Assembly (NCBI RefSeq): GCF_000719955.1 | Contig: NZ_JOII01000006.1 | Span: 62,001-126,000, forward strand | Source of the DNA: Streptomyces albidoflavus | Lineage (GTDB): Bacteria; Actinomycetota; Actinomycetes; Streptomycetales; Streptomycetaceae | Direction: 5' to 3' | Length of the DNA: 64,000 nt | In this document: piece by piece, positions 43,500-53,752 of the stretch | Numbering within the stretch: the stretch's first letter is position 1 | Layout: each line of letters begins with the position of its first letter | Position numbers and translations under genes: made by a program | The notes under the pieces: model-generated | The model's database searches: none | What the model was told of the DNA's origin: nothing | Seen by the model: the letters and a program-made list of their open reading frames with translations, nothing else

Positions 43500-44954
43500 A
43501 TGGGCATAGTCGCCGGGCTGGACAGTTCGTCCGCATTCACGCGCATGGTCGTCTGCGACACCGAGACGGGTGCCGTACTGCGGCAGGGGTACGCGCCGCA
43601 TCCGAAGGAGGGTGAGGGGCCGGTCTCGGACGTCGATCCGCAGAGCTGGCTGCTCTCGCTCGGCGAGGCCGCGGCCGGCGGGCTGCTGGAGAACGTCGAG
43701 GCCATCGGGGTCTCCGCCCAGCAGAACGGCCTGGTGCCGCTGGACGCGCAGGGCGGGACGGCACGGCCCGCCATGGTCGGCGGGGACAAGCGGGCGCAGG
43801 TCGCCGCGGCCGATCTGACGGCGGAGCTCGGCGGGCGCGAGGCGTGGGTCCGGGCGGTCGGCTGCGTACCGCAGCCCGCCCAGCCGGTGGCCAAGCTGCG
43901 CTGGCTGGCGAAGAACGAGCCGGAGAACGCCGCCCGTACCGCCGGGCTGCTCCAGGCCCACGACTGGCTGGTCTGGCAGTTGCTGGGCCGGCCCGTCCGC
44001 CGCACCACGGACCGGGGCGGCGCCTCGGGTACCGGCTACTGGTCGGCGGCGGCGGGGGAGTACCGGCCCGAGCTGGTGGAGCTGGCGCTCGGCCACCGGG
44101 CCGTGCTGCCCGAGGTGACCGGCCCGGCCGAAGCGGCGGGCACCACCCCGGAGGGGCTGCTGATCTCGGCGGGGACCGGCGAGACGATGGCGGCCGCCTT
44201 CGGTCTCGGCGTCGGTCACGGTGACGCCGTGGTCTCGCTGGGCGCCTCCGGCTCGGTGATGGCCGTCCACCACGAGGCCGCCTGGGACCCGGACGGCCTG
44301 ATCACCTCCTACGCCGACGCCACCGGCATGCACCTCCCGGTCGTCCACACCCTCAACGCGGTACGGGCCCTGCGCGGCACCGCCGACCTGCTCGGCGTCG
44401 ACCTGCCCGAACTCTCGCGGCTGGCCCTGGAGTCGACGCCCGGTTCGCACGGCCTGGTGCTGCTGCCGTACCTGGAGGGGGAGCGCACGCCCCGGCTGCC
44501 GCACACCGCGGGGACGCTCAGCGGGCTGCGGCGCGAGTCGATGAAGCGGGAGCACCTGGCGCGGGCCGCGTTCGAGGGGATGCTCTGCTCGCTCGCCGAC
44601 GCCCTCGACGTGCTGCGCGGCCGGGGCGTGGCGATCCGCCGCGTCTTCCTGCTGGGTGCCGCCGCCGACCTGCCGGCGATCCGGGCCGCCGCCCCGATGA
44701 TCTTCGGCGCCCCGGTGATCGTCCCCGAACCGGCCGACTACGCGGCCCTCGGCGCGGCCCGCCAGGCGGCCTGGGCCCTCGGCGTCGAGCGGGGCACCCT
44801 GGACCGCTCGGCCCCGCCGGCGTGGGGCGGCGCGGCCGGTACGCACCTGGAGCCGGGCGAGGAACTCCCCGTCGGCCAGGCCGTACGCCAGCAGTACACG
44901 GCCGTGCGGGACCAGACCCACCCGGACGCCTTCGGCGGGGGAACTCCGGCCTGA
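43500..44954 (+). CDS. xylB: Xylulokinase (FGGY family)
   Basis: The 484-residue sugar kinase phosphorylates D-xylulose for the pentose phosphate pathway. It has the N-terminal phosphate loop 'AGLDSSSAFTRMVVCD', 'GVSAQQNGLVPLD', 'DWLVWQLLGR', 'TDRGGASGTGYW' and the C-terminal 'VFLLGAAADLPAIRAAAP' / 'DYAALGAARQAAW' nucleotide segments. FGGY enzymes differ in sugar choice; xylulose is favoured by overall pattern. The ATG follows a terminator by 22 bp with no ribosome site, so the mRNA may be leaderless. No xylose isomerase lies beside it. Confidence 0.85.
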   Translation: MGIVAGLDSSSAFTRMVVCDTETGAVLRQGYAPHPKEGEGPVSDVDPQSWLLSLGEAAAGGLLENVEAIGVSAQQNGLVPLDAQGGTARPAMVGGDKRAQVAAADLTAELGGREAWVRAVGCVPQPAQPVAKLRWLAKNEPENAARTAGLLQAHDWLVWQLLGRPVRRTTDRGGASGTGYWSAAAGEYRPELVELALGHRAVLPEVTGPAEAAGTTPEGLLISAGTGETMAAAFGLGVGHGDAVVSLGASGSVMAVHHEAAWDPDGLITSYADATGMHLPVVHTLNAVRALRGTADLLGVDLPELSRLALESTPGSHGLVLLPYLEGERTPRLPHTAGTLSGLRRESMKREHLARAAFEGMLCSLADALDVLRGRGVAIRRVFLLGAAADLPAIRAAAPMIFGAPVIVPEPADYAALGAARQAAWALGVERGTLDRSAPPAWGGAAGTHLEPGEELPVGQAVRQQYTAVRDQTHPDAFGGGTPA

Positions 44955-45087
44955 CCTGCGGCGGGGCCTGGGGCCGGAGCGGCCACCCAGGAGTCTTGAC
45001 CCGGGTTTGGACAAAACCGGTGGGTTCCGGCGGGCCGGGTGGCGCAGGATGGGTGCGCATCCCGTACGGCCGATCCGGAAGAGACCT

Positions 45088-46821
45088 GTGCTCATACGAC
45101 TCCTGCGGACGTATCTGCGTCCGTACCAGAAACCCATCGCGCTGGTGATGGTGCTCCAACTGCTCCAGACCTGCGCGGCCCTGTACCTTCCGTCGCTCAA
45201 CGCGGACATCATCGACCGGGGCGTCGTGCGGGGCGACACGGGCGTCATCCTCGGGCTCGGCGCCGTCATGCTGGCGGTCACGCTGGTGCAGATGGCGGGC
45301 AACATCGGCGCCGTCTACTTCGGCGCCCGGACCGCCGCCGCCCTCGGCCGGGACGTGCGGGCGGCCGTCTTCGACCGGGTGCAGTCCTTCTCGGCACGGG
45401 AGCTGAACGGCTTCGGGGCACCGTCCCTGATCACCCGGACCACCAACGACGTCCAGCAGGTCCAGATGCTGGCCCTGATGACCTTCACGCTGATGGTGAC
45501 GGCGCCCATCATGTGCGTGGGCGGCGTGATCATGGCGCTGGGCCAGGACGTACCGCTCTCCGGGGTGCTGCTGGCGGTGCTGCCCGTGATGGCGGCCTCG
45601 GTCGGCGTGGTCGTCTGGCGGCTGCGGCCGCTCTTCCGCTCCATGCAGAAGCGGCTGGACACCGTCAACCGGGTGCTGCGGGAGCAGATCACCGGCAACC
45701 GCGTCATCCGCGCCTTCGTCCGCGACCGGTACGAGACCGAGCGGTTCGGCCGGGCCAACACCGACCTGACCGAGGTCTCGCTGGGCACCGGCCGGCTGCT
45801 GGCGCTGATGTTCCCGCTGGTGATGCTGGTGGTGAACCTGTCCTCGCTGGCCGTGGTCTGGTTCGGCGCCCACCGGATCGACAGCGGCGCGATGGAGATC
45901 GGCTCGCTCACCGCCTTCCTCGCCTACCTGATGCAGATCGTCATGTCCGTGATGATGGCCACCTTCATGTTCATGATGGTGCCGCGCGCCGAGGTGTGCG
46001 CCGAGCGCATCCAGGAGGTGCTGGGGACGAGCAGCAGCGTCGTCCCGCCCGCCGAGCCGGTCCGCGAACTGGCCGGCCGGGGCACGCTGGAGATGCGGGC
46101 CGCGGGGTTCCGCTACCCGGGCGCCGAGGAGTGGGTCCTGCGCGACGTGGAGCTGTTCGCCGGGCCCGGCGAGACCACCGCCGTCATCGGCTCGACCGGC
46201 TCCGGCAAGACCACCCTGCTCGGCCTCGCCGCCCGGCTGATCGACCCCGTCGAGGGCGAGGTGCTGGTCGACGGCGTCGACATCCGCCGGATCGACCCGG
46301 CGCTGCTGGCCCGCACCGTCGGCCTCGTCCCGCAGAAGCCGTACCTCTTCTCCGGCACCGTGGCGAGCAACCTGCGGTACGGCAACCCCGAGGCGAGTGA
46401 CGAGGAGCTGTGGCACGCGCTGGAGGTGGCGCAGGCCAAGGAGTTCGTCGAGCGGCTGGAAGGCGGGCTGGAGGCTCCCGTCTCGCAGGGCGGGACCAAC
46501 GTCTCGGGCGGTCAGCGGCAGCGGCTCGCCATCGCGCGGACCCTGGTGCAGCGCCCCGAGATCTACCTCTTCGACGACTCGTTCTCGGCGCTGGACTACG
46601 CGACCGACGCGGCGCTGCGGGCAGCCCTGCGCGCGGAGACCGCCGAGGCGGGCGTGGTGATCGTCGCCCAGCGGGTGTCGACCATCCGGGACGCCGACCG
46701 GATCGTCGTCCTCGACGAGGGCCGGGTGGTGGCGGTCGGCCGCCACCACGACCTGATGGAACGGGACGAGACCTACCGGGAGATCGTGCTCTCCCAGCTG
46801 ACGGAAGCGGAGGCCGCGTGA
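45088..46821 (+). CDS. ABC exporter half-transporter (degenerate NBD)
   Basis: A 577-residue TMD-NBD half-transporter with six spans and a nucleotide domain: Walker A 'GSTGSGKTT', signature 'VSGGQRQRLAIAR', Walker B 'IYLFDDSFSALD'. The catalytic Glu after Walker B is Asp, and the switch His is Gln (IVAQRVSTI), so its consensus ATP site is weak. That is the pattern of one half of a heterodimeric exporter. GTG 45088 with GGAAGAG was chosen; longer starts at 45007 and 45049 are open. Confidence 0.85.
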   Translation: MLIRLLRTYLRPYQKPIALVMVLQLLQTCAALYLPSLNADIIDRGVVRGDTGVILGLGAVMLAVTLVQMAGNIGAVYFGARTAAALGRDVRAAVFDRVQSFSARELNGFGAPSLITRTTNDVQQVQMLALMTFTLMVTAPIMCVGGVIMALGQDVPLSGVLLAVLPVMAASVGVVVWRLRPLFRSMQKRLDTVNRVLREQITGNRVIRAFVRDRYETERFGRANTDLTEVSLGTGRLLALMFPLVMLVVNLSSLAVVWFGAHRIDSGAMEIGSLTAFLAYLMQIVMSVMMATFMFMMVPRAEVCAERIQEVLGTSSSVVPPAEPVRELAGRGTLEMRAAGFRYPGAEEWVLRDVELFAGPGETTAVIGSTGSGKTTLLGLAARLIDPVEGEVLVDGVDIRRIDPALLARTVGLVPQKPYLFSGTVASNLRYGNPEASDEELWHALEVAQAKEFVERLEGGLEAPVSQGGTNVSGGQRQRLAIARTLVQRPEIYLFDDSFSALDYATDAALRAALRAETAEAGVVIVAQRVSTIRDADRIVVLDEGRVVAVGRHHDLMERDETYREIVLSQLTEAEAA

Positions 46822-48737
46822 TGGCGGGCCCGATGGGCGCGGGAGCGCCGGGACAGCAGTCGATGGACTTCAAGGGTTCGGGCAAGCGGCTGCTGGCCCA
46901 GTTCCGCCCCGAGAAGAAGGTGCTGTGGGCGATGCTCGCCACCGGCCTGGTCAGCGTGGCGCTCTCGGTGACCGGCCCGAAGATCCTCGGCTGGGCCACC
47001 GACCTGGTCTTCGCGGGCATCGTCGGCCGCGACATGCCGGCCGGCGCCACCCGCGAGCAGGTACTGGCGGGGATGCGCGAGGGCGGCGACGACGGCGTGG
47101 CCGACATGCTCTCCGGGATGGACTTCACCCCCGGCCAGGGCATCGACTTCGGTGCCGTCGGCGAGGTGCTGCTGCTGGCCCTCGGCGTCTTCCTGCTGGC
47201 CAGCGCCCTGATGGCGGTCTCGGCCCGGCTGAGCAACCGCGCGATCAACCGCACCGTCTTCCGGATGCGCCGCGACGTGCAGACCAAGCTGTCGCGGCTC
47301 CCGCTCTCCTACTTCGACCAGCGCCAGCGCGGCGAGGTGCTCAGCCGTGCCACCAACGACATCGACAACATCGGCCAGACGCTCCAGCAGACGATGGGCC
47401 AGGTGGTCAACTCGCTGCTGACCGTCATCGGTGTGCTGGTGATGATGTTCTGGATATCGCCGCTGCTCGCCCTGGTGGCGCTGGTGACGGTGCCGCTCTC
47501 CTTCGTGGTCGCCACCCGGGTCGGCAAGCGCTCCCAGCCGCACTTCGTCAGCCAGTGGTCCTCCACGGGCACGCTCAACGCCCACATCGAGGAGATGTAC
47601 ACCGGCCACAGCCTGGTCAAGGTCTTCGGCCGCCAGGACGAGTCGGCCGAGCGGTTCGCCGAGGAGAACGACGCGCTGTACCAGGCGTCCTTCAAGGCCC
47701 AGTTCACCAGCGGCATCATGCAGCCGCTGATGATGTTCGTCTCCAACTTCAACTACGTGCTGGTCGCGGTCGTCGGCGGCCTCCGGGTCGCCTCGGGCGC
47801 CCTGTCCATCGGCGACGTGCAGGCGTTCATCCAGTACTCCCGGCAGTTCTCGATGCCGCTGACCCAGGTCGCCTCGATGGCCAACCTGGTGCAGTCCGGC
47901 GTCGCCTCCGCCGAGCGGGTCTTCGAACTCCTCGACGCCGACGAGCAGGAGCCCGACCCGGTCCCCGGCGCCCGCCTGGAGAAGCCGCTGGGCCGCGTCG
48001 CCCTGGAGAAGGTCTCCTTCCGCTACGAGCCGGACCGGCCCCTGATCGAGGACCTCTCCCTGACCGTCGAGCCGGGCCGCACGGTCGCCATCGTCGGCCC
48101 GACCGGCGCCGGCAAGACCACCCTGGTCAACCTGCTGATGCGGTTCTACGAGGTCACGGGCGGCCGGATCACCCTGGACGGCGTCGAGATCGCCGCCATG
48201 GCCCGGGAGGACCTGCGCTCCCGGATCGGCATGGTCCTCCAGGACACCTGGCTGTTCGGCGGCACCATCGCGGAGAACATCGCCTACGGCGCCTCCCGCG
48301 AGGTCAGCCGCGAGGAGGTCGAGGAGGCGGCCCGCGCCGCCCACGCCGACCGCTTCGTCCGCACGCTCCCCGACGGCTACGACACCGTCCTCGACGACGA
48401 GGGCAGCGGGGTCAGCGCCGGGGAGAAGCAGCTCGTCACCATCGCGCGGGCCTTCCTCTCCGACCCGGTGATCCTCGTCCTGGACGAGGCCACCAGCTCG
48501 GTGGACACCCGTACCGAGGTGCTGATCCAGCAGGCCATGGCCCGGCTCGCGCACGGCCGGACCTCCTTCGTCATCGCCCACCGCCTCTCCACGATCCGGG
48601 ACGCCGACACGATCCTGGTGATGGAGAACGGGGCCATCGTCGAGCAGGGCTCGCACACCGAACTCCTCGCCGCCGAGGGAGCGTACGCCCGCCTCTACGC
48701 GGCCCAGTTCGCCGAGGCGGCCGTCGAGGTCGACTGA
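46821..48737 (+). CDS. ABC exporter half-transporter (catalytic NBD)
   Basis: The 638-residue partner of the preceding gene: six-span domain with a loop insert (about residues 70-100), then Walker A 'GPTGAGKTT', signature 'GVSAGEKQLVTIARAF' (S-A-G-E instead of S-G-G-Q), Walker B 'ILVLDEATSSVD' with catalytic Glu, and switch His in 'VIAHRLSTI'. The changed signature completes the weak site of its partner, so one of the two composite ATP sites would hydrolyse. Such exporters move drugs, lipids or peptides. Starts are coupled by TGATG. Confidence 0.88.
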   Translation: MAGPMGAGAPGQQSMDFKGSGKRLLAQFRPEKKVLWAMLATGLVSVALSVTGPKILGWATDLVFAGIVGRDMPAGATREQVLAGMREGGDDGVADMLSGMDFTPGQGIDFGAVGEVLLLALGVFLLASALMAVSARLSNRAINRTVFRMRRDVQTKLSRLPLSYFDQRQRGEVLSRATNDIDNIGQTLQQTMGQVVNSLLTVIGVLVMMFWISPLLALVALVTVPLSFVVATRVGKRSQPHFVSQWSSTGTLNAHIEEMYTGHSLVKVFGRQDESAERFAEENDALYQASFKAQFTSGIMQPLMMFVSNFNYVLVAVVGGLRVASGALSIGDVQAFIQYSRQFSMPLTQVASMANLVQSGVASAERVFELLDADEQEPDPVPGARLEKPLGRVALEKVSFRYEPDRPLIEDLSLTVEPGRTVAIVGPTGAGKTTLVNLLMRFYEVTGGRITLDGVEIAAMAREDLRSRIGMVLQDTWLFGGTIAENIAYGASREVSREEVEEAARAAHADRFVRTLPDGYDTVLDDEGSGVSAGEKQLVTIARAFLSDPVILVLDEATSSVDTRTEVLIQQAMARLAHGRTSFVIAHRLSTIRDADTILVMENGAIVEQGSHTELLAAEGAYARLYAAQFAEAAVEVD

Positions 48738-48743
48738 GGGGCG

Positions 48744-48771
48744 GCCACGGGGGCCGGGCGGCCCCCGTGGC
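48744..48771 (+). terminator. Terminator after the ABC exporter operon
   Basis: Perfect 12-nt arms (48744-48755, 48760-48771) with a GGGC loop, 6 bp after the stop. Confidence 0.8.
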
Positions 48772-48827
48772 ATGCTGGAACGGCCGCCCGTGTACAGGAC
48801 AAGGGCGCCGGACGGACGAAGGAACGG

Positions 48828-49043
48828 GTGGCGGAGTTGGCGGAGGAACCGCGCGAACGAGGGGCCGGCGGGCGGGGTTCCGAGCAGCCGTCGGCGATCG
48901 CCCTCTACCTGCCCGTCGGGATGTGCCTCGGGGTGGCGGCCGGCCTGCTCCTCGACAACCTCGCCGTCGGGATCGGCCTCGGCCTCGCGCTCGGCGTCGC
49001 CCTCGGCGCGGTCGTCGACGCCAGGCGGCGCGGCCAGGAGTGA
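48828..49043 (+). CDS. Small two-span membrane protein
   Basis: A 71-residue protein with a charged N-terminus (about 20 residues) and two glycine-rich membrane helices: residues about 22-42 and 44-63, ending in Arg-Arg-Arg. GTG start with AAGGA upstream. It ends 16 bp from the convergent sigma-factor gene. Function unknown; small Gly-rich pairs of this kind are frequent in Streptomyces. Confidence 0.6.
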   Translation: MAELAEEPRERGAGGRGSEQPSAIALYLPVGMCLGVAAGLLLDNLAVGIGLGLALGVALGAVVDARRRGQE

Positions 49044-49059
49044 GCCGGGCCCGCCCCGC

Positions 49060-50133
49060 TCACTCCAGATAGCCCCGCAACTGCCCCGCCGCCGTGTGCT
49101 CCCGGAGCCGGCGCAGCGTCTTCGACTCGATCTGGCGGACCCGTTCGCGGGTGACCCCGAAGAGCCGGCCGATCTCCTCCAGGGTGCGCGGCCGGCCGTC
49201 GTCGAACCCGTACCGCAACTGCACCACCTGGCGTTCGCGGTCGCCGAGGGTGGCGAGGACCGCGTCGAGGTGCTGGCGGAGCAGGAGCAGGGCGGCGCTC
49301 TCGGCGGGGGAGGCCGCGTCGGCGTCCTCGATGAGGTCGCCGAGGAAGACGTCGTCCTCGCCGCCGACCGGCGCGTGCAGGGAGATGGGTTCGCGGGCCA
49401 GCCGCAGCACCTCCTCGACCTTCTCGGCGCTCAGCCCGAGCCGCTCACCGACCTCCTCGGCGGCCGGCTCGCGCCCCGCCTCCTGGAGCAGGGCGCGCTG
49501 GGTGCGCACGACCCGGTTGATCAGCTCCACGACGTGCACCGGCACCCGGATGGTGCGGGCCTGGTCGGCGAGGGCGCGGGACATCGCCTGGCGTATCCAC
49601 CAGGTCGCGTACGTGGAGAACTTGAAGCCCCGGGTGTAGTCGAACTTCTCCACCGCGCGGATCAGCCCGAGATTGCCCTCCTGCACCAGGTCGAGCATGG
49701 TCAGGCCGCGGCCCGTGTACCGCTTGGCGACCGAGACGACGAGCCGCAGGTTGGCCTCGATGAGCCGCCCCTTGGCCCGCTCCCCGAGGACCACCAGCCG
49801 CCGCAGGTCCCGGGCGAGACCGGCGTCCGCGCAGCCCCCGGCGAGCTTCGCCGCGGCGAACACGCCCGCCTCGACGCGCCGGGCCAGCTCCACCTCGTCG
49901 GCGGCCGAGAGCAGCGGGATGCGCCCGATCTCCCGGAGGTACTGCCGGAAGAGGTCGGGGGCGGCCGCCCCCGCCTGCTCGGATCCGGCCGGTACCCGCC
50001 CGCCCGCGCCCTGCGGCCCGGTCCCGGCTCCGCCGGCCGGGGCCCGCTGGGGCGACCTGCGCGGGGTGGGGACGGCCGGGGCGAGGACCGCGGACGGAGC
50101 GGTGGGGGCGGAGCGAGGGGGCCTGGTCTGCAC
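49060..50133 (-). CDS. Group-2 principal-like sigma factor (Hrd family)
   Basis: The 357-residue sigma-70 has a Pro/Ala-rich N-terminus of about 65 residues in place of region 1.1, then region 1.2 ('[20 protein letters not shown]'), region 2 with '[18 protein letters not shown]' and '[18 protein letters not shown]', region 3, and region 4 with '[19 protein letters not shown]'. It is one of the non-essential HrdA/C/D-type factors; position next to dnaG and an ABC exporter pair suggests HrdA, but that is from memory of gene order. GTG 50133 has GGAGG 10 bp upstream. Confidence 0.88.
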   Translation of the reverse strand: MQTRPPRSAPTAPSAVLAPAVPTPRRSPQRAPAGGAGTGPQGAGGRVPAGSEQAGAAAPDLFRQYLREIGRIPLLSAADEVELARRVEAGVFAAAKLAGGCADAGLARDLRRLVVLGERAKGRLIEANLRLVVSVAKRYTGRGLTMLDLVQEGNLGLIRAVEKFDYTRGFKFSTYATWWIRQAMSRALADQARTIRVPVHVVELINRVVRTQRALLQEAGREPAAEEVGERLGLSAEKVEEVLRLAREPISLHAPVGGEDDVFLGDLIEDADAASPAESAALLLLRQHLDAVLATLGDRERQVVQLRYGFDDGRPRTLEEIGRLFGVTRERVRQIESKTLRRLREHTAAGQLRGYLE

Positions 50134-50330
50134 GGGGGGTGACCTCCCGGGTGATCGCGTGGCGGATCGGGGGATGGTGCGTACGACGTGCGAGGTGCGG
50201 CGGTGCGGGGGGAGCACGCCCGGGGCCGAGGGCGCCGCACCAGTGTGCGGCACACCGCGCCTTAACCACGAGAGTGCGTCCGGACTTTTCCGGCAGGGCC
50301 TCCGCCCGGGCGGCGAGCGGGGCGTGGCGT

Positions 50331-52235
50331 CTACAGGGCCTGGGCGCCGTTGTTGCGCAGGCTCCGGTCGTACTGCTGGAGGACCCACAACTCGTTCTGT
50401 ACGGAGGCGAGTTGCGTCTGGTCGCCCTGGGCGGCGACGCGGGTGAAGGTGCCCTGGAGGTCGCGGATGCGGCGTTCGACGGCGCGCAGGCGGACCTTGA
50501 CCAGCTGCTCCCCGGCGTAGACCTCGTCGACGGTGCGGCGGCGGATCGCCTCGACGGCCAGTTCGGTGACCATGGCGCGGACCGTGTCGTCGGGGGCGGC
50601 CTCGCGGACCCGGGTGAGGTAGTCCATGCCGAGGTCGGCGCCGAGTTCCGCGCCGCCCGCCTCCTCGATGGCCTCGCGCACCGCGGCGTAGGGGGCGGCG
50701 GTGAACTCGTCGGAGCCGTAGGCGTCGAAGGCCGGGGAGACGAGTTCAGGGCGTTGCAGGGCGAGCTTCAGCAGTTCGCGTTCGGTGGTGAAGGCGGGGC
50801 TGCGGAGGTTGAGGGCGGGGCCGCTGAAGCGGGGGGCGCTCGTCTCGACGGCGTGGCCGGCGACGTCGGCGCGGCGGGGCGCGGGCCCGGCGTCGGAGCC
50901 GCGGTCGCGGGCCCAGCGGGCGAGCTGCCCGATCCGGCGGACGACGAACTGGGTGTCGAGGATGCCGAGCATCCCGGCGAGCTGGACGGCCACCTCGTGC
51001 TGGGAGGAGGCGGACTTGATGCGGGCGACGACCGGACCGGCCTCGTCCAGCGCGGCCGCGCGGCCCGCCGGGGTCTCCAGGTCGTACCGGGAGACGATCT
51101 GGCGCAGGGCGAACTCGAAGAGCGGGGTGCGGGGTTCGACCAGGTCGGCGACGGCCTCGTCGCCCTTGGCGAGACGGAGGTCGCAGGGGTCCATGCCGTC
51201 CGGGGCGATGGCGATGTAGGTCTCGGCAGCGAACTTCTGGTCGTCCTCGAAGGCGCGCAGGGCGGCCTTCTGCCCGGCCGCGTCGCCGTCGAAGGTGAAG
51301 ATCACCCGGGCGCTGCCGTTGTCCATCAGCAGGCGCCGGAGGATCTTGATGTGGTCCTGGCCGAAGGCGGTGCCGCAGGTGGCGACGGCGGTGGTGATCC
51401 CCGCCAGGTGGCAGGCCATGACGTCGGTGTACCCCTCGACGACCACGGCCCGGCTCGCCTTGGCGATGTCCTTCTTGGCGAGGTCGATGCCGTAGAGGAC
51501 CTGCGACTTGCGGTAGATCGGGGTCTCGGGGGTGTTGAGGTACTTGGGGCCGTTGTCGTCCTCGCGCAGGCGGCGGGCGCCGAAGCCGACGACCTCGCCG
51601 CCGATGTCGCGGATGGGCCACATCAGGCGGCCCCGGAAGCGGTCGACGGGGCCGCGGCGGCCGTCCTGGGCGAGGCCGGAGGTGATCAGTTCCTTGTCGG
51701 TGAAGCCCTGGCCGCGGAGGTAGCGGGTGAGGTGGTCCCAGCCGACCGGGCTGTAGCCGATGCCGAAGTGGGTGGCGGCGGCCTGGTCGAAGCCGCGCTC
51801 GGCGAGGAAGCGGCGGCCGGTCTCCGCCTCGGGGCCGTCGAGCTGCTTGGCGTAGAACTCGGCGGCGGCCTTGTGCGCCTCGATCAGCCGGATGCGCTCG
51901 CCGCGCTGGTGGGAGGGGTTGTACCCGCCCTCCTCGTAGCGCAAGGTGATGCCGGCCTTGGCGGCGAGGCGTTCGACGGCCTCGGAGAACGTGAGGTGAT
52001 CGACCTTCCGCACGAAGGTGATCGTGTCGCCGCCCTCCTGGCAGCCGAAGCAGTGGAAGAGGCCCTTGGCCGGGCTGACCTGGAACGACGGGGACTTCTC
52101 GTCGTGGAAGGGGCAGAGACCCTTGAGGTTTCCGCCGCCCGCGTTGCGCAGCGAGAGGTACTCGGACACGACGGCGTCGATCGGGACCGCGTCCCGGACC
52201 GCCTTCACGTCCTCGTCATTGATCCTGCCTGCCAC
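50331..52235 (-). CDS. dnaG: DNA primase DnaG
   Basis: The 634-residue primase makes RNA primers for replication. The N-terminal CHC2 zinc finger is intact (Cys41-Pro-Phe-His44, then '[11 protein letters not shown]'), followed by the RNA-polymerase core with '[20 protein letters not shown]'-type strand, Toprim motifs '[13 protein letters not shown]' and '[12 protein letters not shown]', and a helical C-terminal DnaB-binding domain. Length is normal. It lies upstream of the sigma-factor gene on the same strand with a 197-bp gap. Confidence 0.97.
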   Translation of the reverse strand: MAGRINDEDVKAVRDAVPIDAVVSEYLSLRNAGGGNLKGLCPFHDEKSPSFQVSPAKGLFHCFGCQEGGDTITFVRKVDHLTFSEAVERLAAKAGITLRYEEGGYNPSHQRGERIRLIEAHKAAAEFYAKQLDGPEAETGRRFLAERGFDQAAATHFGIGYSPVGWDHLTRYLRGQGFTDKELITSGLAQDGRRGPVDRFRGRLMWPIRDIGGEVVGFGARRLREDDNGPKYLNTPETPIYRKSQVLYGIDLAKKDIAKASRAVVVEGYTDVMACHLAGITTAVATCGTAFGQDHIKILRRLLMDNGSARVIFTFDGDAAGQKAALRAFEDDQKFAAETYIAIAPDGMDPCDLRLAKGDEAVADLVEPRTPLFEFALRQIVSRYDLETPAGRAAALDEAGPVVARIKSASSQHEVAVQLAGMLGILDTQFVVRRIGQLARWARDRGSDAGPAPRRADVAGHAVETSAPRFSGPALNLRSPAFTTERELLKLALQRPELVSPAFDAYGSDEFTAAPYAAVREAIEEAGGAELGADLGMDYLTRVREAAPDDTVRAMVTELAVEAIRRRTVDEVYAGEQLVKVRLRAVERRIRDLQGTFTRVAAQGDQTQLASVQNELWVLQQYDRSLRNNGAQAL

Positions 52236-52263
52236 GCGGAAAGTCTACGGCCGTCGCGAGGCT

Positions 52264-52338
52264 GGTCCGCCGTCCGGTCTCCCTCCGGACCTCCGGCCCC
52301 GCAGCTCACCGGAGCCGGGGAACGGAGGACGGCGGACC
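52264..52338. terminator. Long-range stem between dnaG and the oxidoreductase gene
   Basis: Perfect 12-nt arms (52264-52275 and 52327-52338) enclose a 51-nt loop that can form further G+C-rich stems. It lies downstream of the minus-strand oxidoreductase gene and ahead of dnaG, so it is probably that gene's terminator. Confidence 0.4.
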
Positions 52339-52355
52339 GGACGGCCCGTGCGGCG

Positions 52356-53618
52356 TCAGGCCCCGAGGCTCTCCAGCGGCACCGAGGGGTCGGCCAGCGC
52401 GTCGGCGTCGACCGGTTGGCCGTGCCGGATCAGCCGCTGGATCTGGTCGGTGACGTCCCACACATTGACGCTCATCCCGGCCAGCACCCGCCCCTCGGAG
52501 AGCCAGAAGGCGACGAACTGGCGGCGGCCCGCGTCACCCCGGATGACGACCTGGTCGTAGGTGCCGGGCGGGGCGTAGCCGGAGTACTCCAGCCCGATGT
52601 CGTACTGGTCCGAGAAGAAGTACGGGACGCGGTCGTAGCGGACCATGCGGCCCAGCATGGCGCGGGCGGCGGCCGGGCCGCCGTTGAGGGCGTTGGCCCA
52701 GTGCTCGACGCGCAGCCGGGTGTCGAGGAGCGGGTGGTGGGCGGCGGCCACGTCGCCGGCCGCGTAGATGTCCGGGTCGGAGGTGCGCAGCGAGGCGTCC
52801 ACCGCGATGCCGCCGCCGTGCTCGCGGTCGACCAGGGCGAGCCCGGCCGCCTCGGCCAGCGCGGTGCGCGGCGCGGCGCCGACCGCGGCCAGCACGTCGT
52901 GGGCCGGGTGCTCCTCGCCGTCGTCGGTGTGCGCGGCCAGGACCACCCCGTCCTGGCCGCTGATGGAGGTGAGGCGGGCGCCGAAGTGGAAGCGGACCCC
53001 GTGGTCGCCGTGGAGCTCGGTGAAGACCTGGCCCAGCTCGGGGCCGAGCACGTCGTGCAGCGGCGTCGGCTGCGCCTCCACCACAGTGACCTCGGCGCCG
53101 TAGCCGCGTGCGGCGGCCGCCACCTCCAGGCCGATCCAGCCGCCCCCGGCGATCACCAGGTGGCCGTTGTCCCGGCCGAGCGCGGTGAGGACCTGGCGGA
53201 GCCGGTCGGCGTGGGCGAGGCGGCGCAGGTGGTGGACGCCGACCAGGTCGGTGCCCGGGACGTCGAGGCGGCGCGGTTCGGCGCCGGTGGCCAGCAGCAG
53301 CTTGTCGTACTTGAGGACCGTGCCGTCGCCGAGCCGGACGGTGTGCGCCTCGCGGTCGAGGGCGACGGCGGGCTGGCCGAGGTGCAGCTCGATGTGGTGG
53401 CGGGCGTACCAGGAGGGTTCGTGGACGAAGACGCTGTCCCGCTCGTCCTTGCCGGTCAGATAGCCCTTGGAGAGCGCGGGCCGCTCGTAGGGCCGGTCGC
53501 GTTCGTCGCAGACGAGGATCACCCGGCCTCTGAAGCCTTCCTCGCGGAGGGTTTCGGCCGCCTTGGCCCCGGCCAGTCCTCCTCCGACGATGACGAATGT
53601 CTGATCCGCGTCGACCAC
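52356..53618 (-). CDS. NAD(P)/FAD-dependent oxidoreductase (ferredoxin-reductase type)
   Basis: The 420-residue flavoprotein has two dinucleotide folds: FAD motif 'FVIVGGGLAGAKAAETLREE' at the N-terminus and NAD motif 'VIAGGGWIGLEVAAAARGYG' near residue 150, plus 'DIYAAGDVAAAHHP' and the C-terminal reductase domain. It resembles rubredoxin/ferredoxin reductases (putidaredoxin reductase type) that pass electrons from NADH to small iron-sulfur partners. GTG 53618 follows GGGAGG. It is divergent from the two-component system across a palindrome-rich region. Confidence 0.88.
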   Translation of the reverse strand: MVDADQTFVIVGGGLAGAKAAETLREEGFRGRVILVCDERDRPYERPALSKGYLTGKDERDSVFVHEPSWYARHHIELHLGQPAVALDREAHTVRLGDGTVLKYDKLLLATGAEPRRLDVPGTDLVGVHHLRRLAHADRLRQVLTALGRDNGHLVIAGGGWIGLEVAAAARGYGAEVTVVEAQPTPLHDVLGPELGQVFTELHGDHGVRFHFGARLTSISGQDGVVLAAHTDDGEEHPAHDVLAAVGAAPRTALAEAAGLALVDREHGGGIAVDASLRTSDPDIYAAGDVAAAHHPLLDTRLRVEHWANALNGGPAAARAMLGRMVRYDRVPYFFSDQYDIGLEYSGYAPPGTYDQVVIRGDAGRRQFVAFWLSEGRVLAGMSVNVWDVTDQIQRLIRHGQPVDADALADPSVPLESLGA

Positions 53619-53713
53619 GTCGAGCCTCCCTGTTCTTCCTGCCCTGCGGCGCAGGTGCGGTGCTGCCCGCCTCAGCGAGCGTCCCGTACGGAGCGTAATG
53701 CGGGAAGAGGGGG

Positions 53714-53729
53714 TGGCCCGATCGGGCCA
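53714..53729. promoter_or_regulatory. 16-bp perfect palindrome
   Basis: TGGCCCGATCGGGCCA equals its own reverse complement. It lies about 95 bp upstream of the oxidoreductase start on the minus strand and 217 bp upstream of the kinase start. Confidence 0.5.
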
Positions 53730-53740
53730 ACGAGTCGTCA

Positions 53741-53752
53741 CACCACGTGGTG
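53741..53752. promoter_or_regulatory. 12-bp perfect palindrome
   Basis: CACCACGTGGTG equals its own reverse complement and contains the CACGTG core. Its neighbour palindrome is 11 bp away, roughly one helical turn. Confidence 0.45.
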
